NCBI GenBank assembly: GCA_020851655.1
Contig: JADZCI010000247.1
Span: forward strand, 1 to 64,000
From: Bryobacterales bacterium
GTDB taxonomy: Bacteria; Acidobacteriota; Terriglobia; Bryobacterales; Bryobacteraceae
Length of the DNA: 64,000 nt
Reading direction: 5' to 3'
A model generated the notes under the pieces. It worked only from the letters and a program-made list of their open reading frames with translations. It was not told the origin of the DNA and did not search any database. Numbering within the stretch: position 1 is the stretch's first letter; each line of letters begins with the position of its first letter. The translations under genes were made by a program, and so were the position numbers. This document shows positions 27,464 to 35,536 of this stretch, in pieces.

Positions 27464-28644
27464 AATTACTCTTTCCCGTGGCGCTGGCGGCGGCTTGGTG
27501 CGCCGCGGCCGCCGATACCGGCAAACCGCCCGTTCTGCCTCCACCCTTCCACACTCCCTCGGCGAGCAACCCTCCAAAGGTGGTTCCACAGCCGGACGGA
27601 GTGCAATTGCAGATTCCGCAAGGCTTTCACGTGGAGGAGTACGCCAGTGGCTTAGAAAAACCTCGCTACATGGCGGTGGGACCGTCCGGCGAAATCATTG
27701 TTTCCAGCAGCACTCCTAAAGGGTCGGTTTATGCCTTGGTCGATCAGGACAGGAATTTCAAGCCCGGCGTGCGCAAAAAGTTGATCGAAGGACTGGACCG
27801 TCCCTACGGCGTGGCATTCTGGAACGGCTATTTGTACGTCGGCGAGCCGGGTTCGATCAAGCGCTATAAGTACGAGGCCAAGTCAATGTCCGCCGGTCCG
27901 GGTGAGGAAGTGGTTTCGCTTGCGGGGATGGAAAAAGGGCATTGGACGCGCACGATCCTGTTCGACAAGAAAGCGGCCAAGATGTACGTTGCGATCGGTT
28001 CGCAGGCCGATGTCGCGCCCGATGTTCCGGAGATGCGCGCCGCCATCTGCCGGTTCAATCCGGATGGTGGCGGCAAGGAGATCCTGGCTACCGGACTGCG
28101 GAATCCGGTCGGCATCGATTTCCACCCCGGCTCCAATGACCTTTGGGCTTCGGTCCAAGAGCGTGACAACATCGGCGATGACCTCGTGCCGGACTACTTC
28201 ACGCGCGTTCAACCGGGAAAGTTCTATGGGTGGCCTTGGGCCTATATCGGTCCAAACGAAGATCCGCGTAATAAGGGCGCCCACCCGGAACTGGTTGCCC
28301 GGACCGTCGTGCCGGACGTGGTCTTGCCGGCGCACGTGGCGGTGATGGATGCGCGCTTCTATCGCGGGAAAATGTTCCCGGCAAGGTACCGGGGCGGCGC
28401 GTTCCTGGCGTTTCGCGGGTCCTCGAACCGCGCCAAGCGCGTCGGCTACGCCGTCGTCTTTGTACCGTTCCAGAAAGGCAAGCCGGCGGGCGAACCCGAG
28501 AATCTGCTCACAGGTTTCATGCTGGGTGAAGACAAGAAGGAAGTCTGGGGCCGTCCTGTGGGGCTGCTGGAGCTTGCCGACGGAAGCCTGCTCGTTTCAG
28601 ACGATGGCGGCAACCGCATCTGGCGAATCAGCTACAGGAAATAG
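27460..28644 (+). CDS. Exported sorbosone-dehydrogenase-like beta-propeller protein
   Basis: 394 residues with a signal peptide (LLFPVALAAAWCAAAA). The rest is a six-bladed propeller of the PQQ-dependent sugar/L-sorbosone dehydrogenase type: GFHVEEYASGLEKPRYMAVGPSGEIIVSS, RPYGVAFWNGYLYVGE, GLRNPVGIDFHPGSNDLWASVQERD, LLELADGSLLVSDDGGNRIWRI. The family oxidises aldoses in the periplasm using PQQ. I cannot verify the PQQ ligands by eye, so the substrate is open. Confidence 0.85.
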   Translation: MKLLFPVALAAAWCAAAADTGKPPVLPPPFHTPSASNPPKVVPQPDGVQLQIPQGFHVEEYASGLEKPRYMAVGPSGEIIVSSSTPKGSVYALVDQDRNFKPGVRKKLIEGLDRPYGVAFWNGYLYVGEPGSIKRYKYEAKSMSAGPGEEVVSLAGMEKGHWTRTILFDKKAAKMYVAIGSQADVAPDVPEMRAAICRFNPDGGGKEILATGLRNPVGIDFHPGSNDLWASVQERDNIGDDLVPDYFTRVQPGKFYGWPWAYIGPNEDPRNKGAHPELVARTVVPDVVLPAHVAVMDARFYRGKMFPARYRGGAFLAFRGSSNRAKRVGYAVVFVPFQKGKPAGEPENLLTGFMLGEDKKEVWGRPVGLLELADGSLLVSDDGGNRIWRISYRK

Positions 28645-28669
28645 TCCGCTGTGAACCGGTAACACACAC

Positions 28670-29941
28670 ATGGCCGCTCCGGGTCAGGAAGTGCCTCGGC
28701 AATTTCACGCCGCAGTCCGGCGCGACGACGTAGCTCAGGCCAGGCAGTTGCTGGAGCAATACCCGGAGCTGAAGGCCAAGCTCAACGATCCGGCGGAGGA
28801 ATTCGATTCTCCTGTGATTCCGCATGTCCGGAGCAAGGAGATGCTTGACCTGCTCTTGGACGCCGGCGCCGATATCGATGCCCGCAGCCGGTGGTGGGCG
28901 GGAGGCTTCGGGCTGCTCGACACCGCGCCGCCCGGCATTGCCGAGTACGCCATCACGCGCGGGGCGGCGGTGACCGTTCATGCCGCCGCCCGTCTCGGAA
29001 TGCTTGCCAGGCTGAAAGAACTCGTCGAAGCCAGCCCGGCGTTGGTTCACGCCCGCGGCGGCGACGGCCAGACGCCACTCCACTTTGCCTCGACAATCGA
29101 GATCGCCGAGTATCTGCTGAGCCGCGGCGCCGGTATCGATGGGCGCGATGTGGATCACGTTTCCACGCCTGCCCAGTACATGGTGAAAGACCGGCGGGAG
29201 GTTGCCCGGTACCTGGTTGAGCGTGGCTGCGAGACGGACCTGCTAATGGCATCCGCTTTGGGCGATTTGGAACTGGCGGCTCGCCTGCTTGCGGCGGACC
29301 CTGAGTGCATCCGGGTCCGCGTCAGCGACGAATACTTTCCGCTAATCAGCCCGAAGAACGGCGGGACCATCTATCAGTGGCAGCTCGGATGGCATGTCTC
29401 GGCTTGCCAGGTGGCGCAGAACTTTGGACACCTGGATCTGTTCCGCTTCCTGATGGATCGATGTCCCGCCGAGGAAAAGCTTCTGAATGCCTGTTGGCTT
29501 CACGATGATGGGCTGGTCCGGTCGTTACTTGCTCAGTATCCGGACCTTGCCGCGCGGCTCACGCCCGCGGCGCAGCGCCACGTGGCTCACGCGGCGCGCA
29601 ACAATGACCTGGCCGCGGCTCGCCTGATGCTGGAATCAGGCTTCCCGGCCGGCCAGCACAGCCAGCACCATGCGACAGCGCTCCATTGGGCGGCGTTTCA
29701 TGGAAATGCCGGGTTGATTCAATTGCTGGTGGGCCGAAGTCCGATCGACGAAAAAGACAACGAATACGAGTCCACCCCGCTCGGATGGGCCATCTACGGT
29801 TCGGAGCATGGTTGGTTTGCCGCCACTGGCGATTATGCCCGCTCTTCGGAACTCCTGCTCGAAGCCGGTGCGGGCAAGCCCGCGGGACTGGGCGGGACGG
29901 AAGCGGTTCGGACGGTCCTGCGCCGTTTCGGTGTTTCCTGA
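28670..29941 (+). CDS. Ankyrin-repeat protein
   Basis: 423 residues with no clear signal peptide. At least eight ankyrin-like units can be seen, for example LLDLLLDAGADIDARSRWW, GQTPLHFASTIEIAEYLLSRGAGID, HATALHWAAFHGNAGLIQLLVG and STPLGWAIYGSEHGW. A stretch near 210-260 departs from the repeat. Similar proteins occur widely in Acidobacteriota; they bind protein partners. It lies 25 bases after the propeller gene. Confidence 0.82.
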   Translation: MAAPGQEVPRQFHAAVRRDDVAQARQLLEQYPELKAKLNDPAEEFDSPVIPHVRSKEMLDLLLDAGADIDARSRWWAGGFGLLDTAPPGIAEYAITRGAAVTVHAAARLGMLARLKELVEASPALVHARGGDGQTPLHFASTIEIAEYLLSRGAGIDGRDVDHVSTPAQYMVKDRREVARYLVERGCETDLLMASALGDLELAARLLAADPECIRVRVSDEYFPLISPKNGGTIYQWQLGWHVSACQVAQNFGHLDLFRFLMDRCPAEEKLLNACWLHDDGLVRSLLAQYPDLAARLTPAAQRHVAHAARNNDLAAARLMLESGFPAGQHSQHHATALHWAAFHGNAGLIQLLVGRSPIDEKDNEYESTPLGWAIYGSEHGWFAATGDYARSSELLLEAGAGKPAGLGGTEAVRTVLRRFGVS

Positions 29942-30004
29942 CGCCTTGACGGAAACTTGACGCCGCCGGTATTGATAACCAGCGTTTCCCTGTGCGCCAG
30001 ACGT

Positions 30005-30628
30005 ATGCTGGTTGCGGAAATGTTATCTGCTCTTATTCGTAGCGCCTGCCTGGCGGTGGCGCTTCTGCCTAGCGTCCATGCCGCCAAGGGTCCGTTCTCA
30101 CACAAGTATCACCGCACCCAGGTTTCCGGATGCGAGGTATGCCACAAAGTTTCGTCCGGCCCGATGACTGCTGAAAAAGAATCCTGTGTGATCTGCCACG
30201 ACGACGTCACCATCAGGGAGCACAAGCGCGCCGTACCCCGCTTCAACCATGCGCAGCACCTGAAGATGGGCAACATCGCCGCCGTCATTGCCAAGGCGAT
30301 CGACAGCGGAACCTATCTGTCACCACCCGGAAACATTCGCGCGCAGCTCGACACCAAAGACCCTTGCGGCGGCTGCCATCGAGCGGTCGAAGAGAGCGAA
30401 ACGATTACGGCTTCGCTCCATCCCCGTATGGCCGACTGCCTGGTATGCCACACTCAGGTGGAACCTGTGGAAAGCTGCGCCAAGTGCCACGAAAAGGGAT
30501 TTACGCTGAAGCCTGCGAGCCACACCGCGACTTATCTCGATGATCACGCCAGCGGCAAGGCAAAGTTCGACAAGAGCACCTGCGCGGTTTGCCACGGCCG
30601 TAAGTTTACTTGCCGCGGCTGCCATTAG
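30005..30628 (+). CDS. Exported multiheme cytochrome c with seven CxxCH motifs
   Basis: 207 residues from ATG 30005; ATG 30020 also fits and upstream TTG 29957 is less likely. A signal peptide (ALIRSACLAVALLPSVHA) leads to a mature protein of about 180 residues with seven heme c sites: CEVCH, CVICH, CGGCH, CLVCH, CAKCH, CAVCH, CRGCH. Spaced His residues (SHKYHR, FNHAQHLK, HTATYLDDHAS) could be distal ligands. This resembles class III/cytochrome c7-type chains and should transfer electrons outside the cytoplasm. The last 89 bases also encode, in another frame, the signal peptide of the next gene. No partner reductase is nearby. Confidence 0.88.
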   Translation: MLVAEMLSALIRSACLAVALLPSVHAAKGPFSHKYHRTQVSGCEVCHKVSSGPMTAEKESCVICHDDVTIREHKRAVPRFNHAQHLKMGNIAAVIAKAIDSGTYLSPPGNIRAQLDTKDPCGGCHRAVEESETITASLHPRMADCLVCHTQVEPVESCAKCHEKGFTLKPASHTATYLDDHASGKAKFDKSTCAVCHGRKFTCRGCH

Positions 30629-31499
30629 TTCCCTCACTTTGCGCGCGCAGATTCGAGGCGCGGCGGCCACCAGGCACGGCACGATCCTGACCTGGGGCAG
30701 TGAAGTGACCGAGTGGACCAACGGACACGCTCGCGTGCTCCGGCGGAACGTGAATTTCGGCGAGGGCGGGTGCGCCGCGCCGGGCGCGCTGATTGCCGCC
30801 GAAAGCCCCGGACGCTCCGCGATGATCCGCCTCCCGCTCGAAGGCGAAGGGAGTCCGGAAGTGATCGAGCCGGATACGGAGTTCTCCGACTGCCTGTGGA
30901 CACGGCTGCTCGGCCATGCCGGAGTGTTGGTCGCGCACCGTTATTCGCAAGTACGTTTCTACGAGCCCGGCGCCACGACGCCGTGGCCCTATCAGGAGAT
31001 CTACTCCATCTACACCGCGTCACAACAGGGAGGGCTGCTGGAGTCGGACGTGGACGAAGACGGCTTCCCCGACCTGTACGTGGGCAACTACTGGATGAAA
31101 AGCCCGGCGGCGTTCGAACTCCCCTGGCGAATTTTCGCGATCAATCTCTACCACGAGACCGAAACGGCGGCGCTGGCGCGGCTCGCACTGTTCGGTTCAA
31201 AGGACTTGATCTGGGCGGCCCGAACCGGCGAGCGCGTAACCTGGTTCGAGCGGCCGGCGAACGTGCGCGACCAATGGATTCCGCACCCCCTGGACCTTGG
31301 GCTCGATCACGTGAGTGGCTTAGCCGTCGATGGCGGCACGGTTTTCGCCGCGGATGCGGCGCGGGTGGTCCGGTGGCGCAACGGAACGGTGACCGAGCTT
31401 GCCGCCGGGTTCCGGACCTTGCAACTGTTCGTCATTCAAGGCGAATTGTGGTCCGTCACGCCGGGCGGCGTGCGCCGCGTCCCTCAGCGGCGCAAGTAG
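30540..31499 (+). CDS. Exported VCBS/FG-GAP-like repeat protein
   Basis: 319 residues from ATG 30540. The first 37 residues read as a signal peptide (Arg-rich start, ATAVSLLAAAAISSLTL core, RAQ cleavage end). They are encoded in a different frame over the last 89 bases of the cytochrome gene. No later in-frame start would keep a signal. The body looks like a propeller, with a calcium-type loop DVDEDGFPDLYVGNYW near 172-187 as in VCBS/FG-GAP repeats. The function is unknown. The 3' end overlaps the convergent cupin gene by 16 bases. Confidence 0.68.
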   Translation: MITPAARQSSTRAPARFATAVSLLAAAAISSLTLRAQIRGAAATRHGTILTWGSEVTEWTNGHARVLRRNVNFGEGGCAAPGALIAAESPGRSAMIRLPLEGEGSPEVIEPDTEFSDCLWTRLLGHAGVLVAHRYSQVRFYEPGATTPWPYQEIYSIYTASQQGGLLESDVDEDGFPDLYVGNYWMKSPAAFELPWRIFAINLYHETETAALARLALFGSKDLIWAARTGERVTWFERPANVRDQWIPHPLDLGLDHVSGLAVDGGTVFAADAARVVRWRNGTVTELAAGFRTLQLFVIQGELWSVTPGGVRRVPQRRK

Positions 31500-31831
31500 G
31501 CGTCGTCTCCGCGCATCCAGTCTTCGCGCTTTGGCGCGAACAGATCAACCGCCACAGAATCTTCCAGCGCCACGACGCTGTGCGGAACGTTCGGCGGGAT
31601 GGGCAGCATCTCCCCGGCGACAACGGTCACCTCCTGTTCGGGGAAGGTGAACCGCAAGCTTCCGCTCTCGACGGTTGTGATCTGCTCATTCTCGTGGTGG
31701 TGGGTCGGAACGACTGCGCCTTTCTTGAGAATCAGGCGCGCCACAGTCATGTTCTCGGTATGCAGAGCCTGGCGCTGGGCGAGAGGATTCAGTTGCTCCA
31801 GCGGCATGTTACTCCAACTCTGTTTTGTCAC
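31484..31831 (-). CDS. Small cupin-domain protein
   Basis: 115 residues forming one cupin barrel. Motif 1 is PTHHHENEQITTVESGSLRF with three His and a Glu for metal, and motif 2 is PPNVPHSVVAL with the last His. No enzymatic partner domain is fused, so it may be a small oxygenase, isomerase or ligand binder. GTG start; a TACAAT box on the minus strand ends seven bases before it and there is no ribosome binding site. Confidence 0.85.
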   Translation of the reverse strand: MTKQSWSNMPLEQLNPLAQRQALHTENMTVARLILKKGAVVPTHHHENEQITTVESGSLRFTFPEQEVTVVAGEMLPIPPNVPHSVVALEDSVAVDLFAPKREDWMRGDDAYLRR

Positions 31832-31838
31832 GGGCCGT

Positions 31839-31848
31839 ATTGTATCAT
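31839..31848. promoter_or_regulatory. Overlapping divergent -10 elements between cupin gene and rfbA
   Basis: On the minus strand TACAAT (31844-31839) is seven bases before the cupin GTG. On the plus strand TATCAT (31843-31848) is six bases before a TTG at 31855. The two hexamers share two bases. Confidence 0.45.
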
Positions 31849-31854
31849 GGAAGA

Positions 31855-32649
31855 TTGGCTAAGCTATTGAAAGTAAAAAGAGAAAAAGATCAAGCGCCCG
31901 GCGCCGGCACGAAGGGAGTGGTGCTTGCGGGCGGTACGGGCAGCCGCCTGTTTCCCCTCACCAAGATCACCAACAAGCACCTGCTGCCGATTTACGACAA
32001 GCCGATGATCTACTACCCCATCCAGACGCTGGTGGATGCGGGCATCCGGGACATCCTCATCGTCACCGGCGGCCGTAACGCGGGCGACTTCCTCCGTCTG
32101 CTGGCGAACGGCAAGGAGTTCGGATTGTCGCACCTCGACTACACCTACCAGGAAGGCGAGGGCGGCATTGCCGAAGCGCTGGCGCTGGCGGAGCATTTCG
32201 CCGACGGCCAGAAAATCTGCGTGATTCTCGGCGACAACATCATCGAGGGCAGCATTCGCGATGCCGTGGACGAGTTTCGAAAGCAGGAAGCCGGCGCCAG
32301 AATCCTGCTGAAGGAAGTACCGGACGCCGAACGATTCGGCGTTGCGGAAATCAAGAACAACCGCATTGTCAACATCGAAGAGAAGCCCAAGAAGCCGAAG
32401 TCGAATTTCGCGGTTACCGGCATCTACATGTACGATGAGACCGTCTTCGACAAGGTAAAGCGGCTCGAGCCCTCCGGACGTGGCGAGCTGGAGATTACCG
32501 ATGTCAACAACGCCTACATTCGAGAAGGCAACATGACTTTCTCACACCTGGATGGATGGTGGACTGATGCGGGCACGTTCGATTCCCTGTTGCGCGCCTG
32601 CAACCTGGTCGCCACGACGCAGGTAGACCCGGCGCGGAGTTCCGATTGA
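31855..32649 (+). CDS. rfbA: Glucose-1-phosphate thymidylyltransferase
   Basis: About 264 residues from TTG 31855; TTG 31825 and 31867 are other candidates. I chose 31855 because of the -10-like box six bases upstream. The nucleotidyltransferase motif KGVVLAGGTGSRLFPLTKITNKHLLPIYDKPM is intact, followed by VILGDNII, GVAEI and WWTDAGTFDSLL. It makes dTDP-glucose from dTTP and glucose-1-phosphate, the first step to dTDP-rhamnose and other deoxysugars. It overlaps rfbC by four bases. Confidence 0.88.
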   Translation: MAKLLKVKREKDQAPGAGTKGVVLAGGTGSRLFPLTKITNKHLLPIYDKPMIYYPIQTLVDAGIRDILIVTGGRNAGDFLRLLANGKEFGLSHLDYTYQEGEGGIAEALALAEHFADGQKICVILGDNIIEGSIRDAVDEFRKQEAGARILLKEVPDAERFGVAEIKNNRIVNIEEKPKKPKSNFAVTGIYMYDETVFDKVKRLEPSGRGELEITDVNNAYIREGNMTFSHLDGWWTDAGTFDSLLRACNLVATTQVDPARSSD

Positions 32650-33185
32650 GCGCTCCTCAAGTGGCAAAGCTGCAAAACGAGAAGGGTATCGGTAAGGTCA
32701 TCGCCACACCCAACTCGAAAGACCTGATCGAGGGTGTCCAGATCCAGCCGCTCTCGTTGTGGTCCGACGACCGCGGCTATTTTCTGGAGATTGCGCGGGC
32801 AGGCAACGGACTGATCGAGCAGTTTCCCTTGGAAACGACGCAGGTTTCGGCGGCGCTCAACTACCCGGGCGCCATCAAAGCTTTTCACATCCATCAGCAT
32901 CAGACCGATGTCTGGAACGTGGTCAAAGGCATGCTGCAAGTCGCCCTCGTCGACCTGCGGCCTCAATCGCCGGCGTATGGCTTGCGGAATACGCTCTATG
33001 CCGGTGTGCTGCGGCCGTGGCAGATCCTGATTCCTCCCGGGGTCGCGCACGGATACAAGGTCATTGGCCCCGAATCCGCGCTGCTCGTCTATCTCACCGA
33101 CCGCTTCTACAATCCCGACGACGAAGGCCGCATTCCCTATAACGACGGTGGAATCAATTACGACTGGGAGTTGCAACACAAATGA
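32646..33185 (+). CDS. rfbC: dTDP-4-dehydrorhamnose 3,5-epimerase-like protein
   Basis: 179 residues, cupin-type RmlC fold. WSDDRGYFLEIAR, the catalytic His in AIKAFHIHQHQTD, LRPWQILIPPGVAHGYKVIG and LVYLTDRFYNPDDEGRIPYND are typical blocks. It epimerises dTDP-4-keto-6-deoxyglucose, or acts as a related 3- or 5-epimerase. The start is TTG inside the rfbA stop overlap. The stop overlaps rfbB by four bases. Confidence 0.88.
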   Translation: MSAPQVAKLQNEKGIGKVIATPNSKDLIEGVQIQPLSLWSDDRGYFLEIARAGNGLIEQFPLETTQVSAALNYPGAIKAFHIHQHQTDVWNVVKGMLQVALVDLRPQSPAYGLRNTLYAGVLRPWQILIPPGVAHGYKVIGPESALLVYLTDRFYNPDDEGRIPYNDGGINYDWELQHK

Positions 33186-34192
33186 GGGTTCTGGTCACGG
33201 GCGGAGCCGGTTTCATCGGATCCGCATTCCTTAGGCTTGCTTTGAGTGAACGATGGTTCGATTCGCTCGTAAACCTGGACAAGCTCACCTATGCGGGCAA
33301 CCTCGAGAATCTGGCGGCGGTCGAGCACGACGCCGCATACCAGTTCGTGCAGGGCGATATTTGCGACGCCAGCATAGTCAACCGGTTGCTCGAAGAGCAG
33401 CGTCCCGAGGCGATCGTCCACTTTGCGGCGGAATCGCACGTGGATCGCAGCATTCTGGGCCCGGGGGCGTTCTTCGAGACCAATCTGCGTGGTACTTTTA
33501 CTCTGCTCGAAGCGGCCCGATCGGCCGGCGTGTTGCGCTTTGTGCACGTGTCCACCGACGAGGTGTACGGCAGCATCGACGCGCCCGCCGAAGCGGATGA
33601 GGCGTTTCCCCTGCGTCCCAGCAGCCCGTATTCGGCTTCCAAGGCTGGCTCCGATCTCCTGGCGCTGTCCTACTTCAACACCTACCGGCTGCCGGTGATC
33701 GTCACACGCGCATCAAACAACTACGGACCTTACCAATTTCCGGAGAAGCTGATTCCGTTGATGATCTCGAACGCTCTGGAGAACAACACGCTGCCCATCT
33801 ATGGTGACGGGATGCAGGTTCGCGACTGGCTTTTTGTTGAAGATCATTGCCGCGCGATTCAAGCCGTGCTGGAGCGCGGCGATGAAGGTGAAATCTACAA
33901 CATCGGCGGAAGCCGTTCCCTGCCGAACCGCGAAGTGGTTGAACGGATTCTGGCGCGTCTTGGCAAGCCGAAGTCGCTGATGCAAACCGTGAGCGACCGT
34001 CCGGGGCATGACCGGCGGTATGCCTTGACTAGCGACAAAATCGAGCAGGCGACCGGCTGGCGGGCGGTTGTTGCCTTCGAGGACGGAATCGCGCTGACCA
34101 TCGACTGGTATCAAAAGAATCAGGCGTGGACGCGCCGGGTGAAAACCGGCGAATATCAGTCGTACTACGCGCGCAATTACAGCGGCCGCTAG
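33182..34192 (+). CDS. rfbB: dTDP-glucose 4,6-dehydratase
   Basis: 336 residues, extended SDR. Visible motifs are VTGGAGFIGSAFLRLAL (NAD), HFAAESHVDRSI, the TDEVYG motif with catalytic Asp-Glu, the YSASKAGSD Tyr/Lys pair, and RASNNYGPYQFPEKLIP. It converts dTDP-glucose to dTDP-4-keto-6-deoxyglucose. Gene order is A-C-B; no rfbD reductase follows. Confidence 0.93.
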   Translation: MRVLVTGGAGFIGSAFLRLALSERWFDSLVNLDKLTYAGNLENLAAVEHDAAYQFVQGDICDASIVNRLLEEQRPEAIVHFAAESHVDRSILGPGAFFETNLRGTFTLLEAARSAGVLRFVHVSTDEVYGSIDAPAEADEAFPLRPSSPYSASKAGSDLLALSYFNTYRLPVIVTRASNNYGPYQFPEKLIPLMISNALENNTLPIYGDGMQVRDWLFVEDHCRAIQAVLERGDEGEIYNIGGSRSLPNREVVERILARLGKPKSLMQTVSDRPGHDRRYALTSDKIEQATGWRAVVAFEDGIALTIDWYQKNQAWTRRVKTGEYQSYYARNYSGR

Positions 34193-34205
34193 CCGTGTGC
34201 GCCTT

Positions 34206-34238
34206 GCCATGGGATTCCCGAAGCGGGAGAATCACGGC
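34206..34238 (+). terminator. Imperfect hairpin after rfbB
   Basis: GATTCCCG (34213-34220) pairs with CGGGAGAATC (34224-34233) around AAG with one bulged G, and TGCC/GGCA flanks extend it. There is no T run, so termination is uncertain. Confidence 0.25.
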
Positions 34239-34249
34239 AGGGACCTCAA

Positions 34250-35536
34250 ATGCCGGATAACCACAAGAAGAGCCACCACGGAGCTCACCCATCCACCGCG
34301 GTGCTGACCCGCGGATTCAATCCGCACCTGTCCGTCGGATCGGCGCGGCCGGCCGTCTTCCGCAGTTCGACCTATGTGTTCTCGAGTCCGGAGGCGGCGG
34401 AGCGGGCCTTCGATTTGACCAGCGGGCGGGTCGCGGCGGAACCGGGAGAGACGCCAGACCTGGTCTACTCGCGGTTCAATCACCCGAACGCGGAAATCCT
34501 CGAAGACCAGATTGTGCCTCTTGAGGATGGTGCGGAGTGGGCCGTCGTGTTCAACTCCGGAATGGCGGCCATCATGACCGCCTTGCTGTCATGCCTGAAG
34601 CCCGGTGACAGCATGATTTACACGGTGCCGCTCTATGGCGGCACGCAGGGCCTCATCCACGACCTGCTCGAACCTTTTGGAGTGCGCTGCGTTCCCGTTA
34701 TGGCCGGACGCAGCGATCAAATCGATCAGGCGATCGCATCCACCGCCGGCCTCAGAGCGGTGCTCATGGAGACGCCCGCCAATCCGACGATGGTGATGAC
34801 CGACATCAGGCGCGCGGTGGCGGCCGCCTCCAAATTGCCGGAACGTCCCGTGGTGATGGTGGACAACACCTTCCTGGGTCCCGCGTTCCAGCATCCTTTA
34901 CAGTTGGGCGCGGACATCGTTTTGTATTCGGCCACCAAGTACCTGGGCGGCTTCAGCGATCTGCTGGGCGGACTGGCTCTCGGCAATGACTCCGAACTCG
35001 GCAAGAAGATCCGTGTCAAGCGCGGCCTGCACGGCAATATTCTTCAGCCGGATGAATGCTGGATTCTCGACAGCCGCCTGCCGACCGTGTTCCTGCGCAT
35101 GAACCGGCAGAGCAAGAATGCGCAACGAATCGCCGAGAGCCTGGTTGGACGTCCCGAGATCCGGAAAGTCTATTACCCGACCTTGTTCGACGATCCTGAA
35201 CAGATTCGCATTCGCCTGTCGCAGTGCGATTACTCGGGTGCGATGATTTCGATCGACCTGCACGGCGGAAAGCCGGTGGCGTTCGAATTTCTGAGAAACA
35301 TCCAACTGGCCCGCAACGCGGTGTCGCTGGGCGGCGTGGAAACGCTGGTCTGTCATCCCAAGACCACCATCCACTCGGGCCTCTCGCCCGAGGAAATGGT
35401 GATTGCCGGCATCACCGACGGGTTGGTGAGAATCTCGGTGGGAATCGAGGACTGGCGCGACCTGCTGCGGGATTTCGAGCACGCTTTGGACGCCGCCAAG
35501 ACGGTTCAGCTTAGCGAAACAGTACCTTCCAAGTAG
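34250..35536 (+). CDS. Cys/Met metabolism PLP-dependent enzyme (methionine gamma-lyase/cystathionine gamma-synthase family)
   Basis: 428 residues, fold type I PLP enzyme. Key parts are YSRFNHPNAEILEDQIVPLE, FNSGMAAIMTALLSCLKPGD, YGGTQGL, the PLP-phosphate and Asp region VDNTFLGPAFQHP, and the Schiff-base Lys in SATKYLGGFSD. It acts on sulfur amino acids in the cytoplasm; sequence alone does not separate lyase from synthase. A weak CAGGGA site precedes the ATG. Its last 26 bases overlap the convergent CPBP protease gene. Confidence 0.88.
   Translation: MPDNHKKSHHGAHPSTAVLTRGFNPHLSVGSARPAVFRSSTYVFSSPEAAERAFDLTSGRVAAEPGETPDLVYSRFNHPNAEILEDQIVPLEDGAEWAVVFNSGMAAIMTALLSCLKPGDSMIYTVPLYGGTQGLIHDLLEPFGVRCVPVMAGRSDQIDQAIASTAGLRAVLMETPANPTMVMTDIRRAVAAASKLPERPVVMVDNTFLGPAFQHPLQLGADIVLYSATKYLGGFSDLLGGLALGNDSELGKKIRVKRGLHGNILQPDECWILDSRLPTVFLRMNRQSKNAQRIAESLVGRPEIRKVYYPTLFDDPEQIRIRLSQCDYSGAMISIDLHGGKPVAFEFLRNIQLARNAVSLGGVETLVCHPKTTIHSGLSPEEMVIAGITDGLVRISVGIEDWRDLLRDFEHALDAAKTVQLSETVPSK

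Noticed and set aside
31465-31478. GC stem near the end of the VCBS-like gene as a terminator
   Set aside because: It is inside coding sequence, has a five-base stem and no T run, and is expected by chance at this GC content.
34193-34249. SAM riboswitch before the Cys/Met PLP enzyme
   Set aside because: The 57-base spacer is too short and has only a simple imperfect hairpin.
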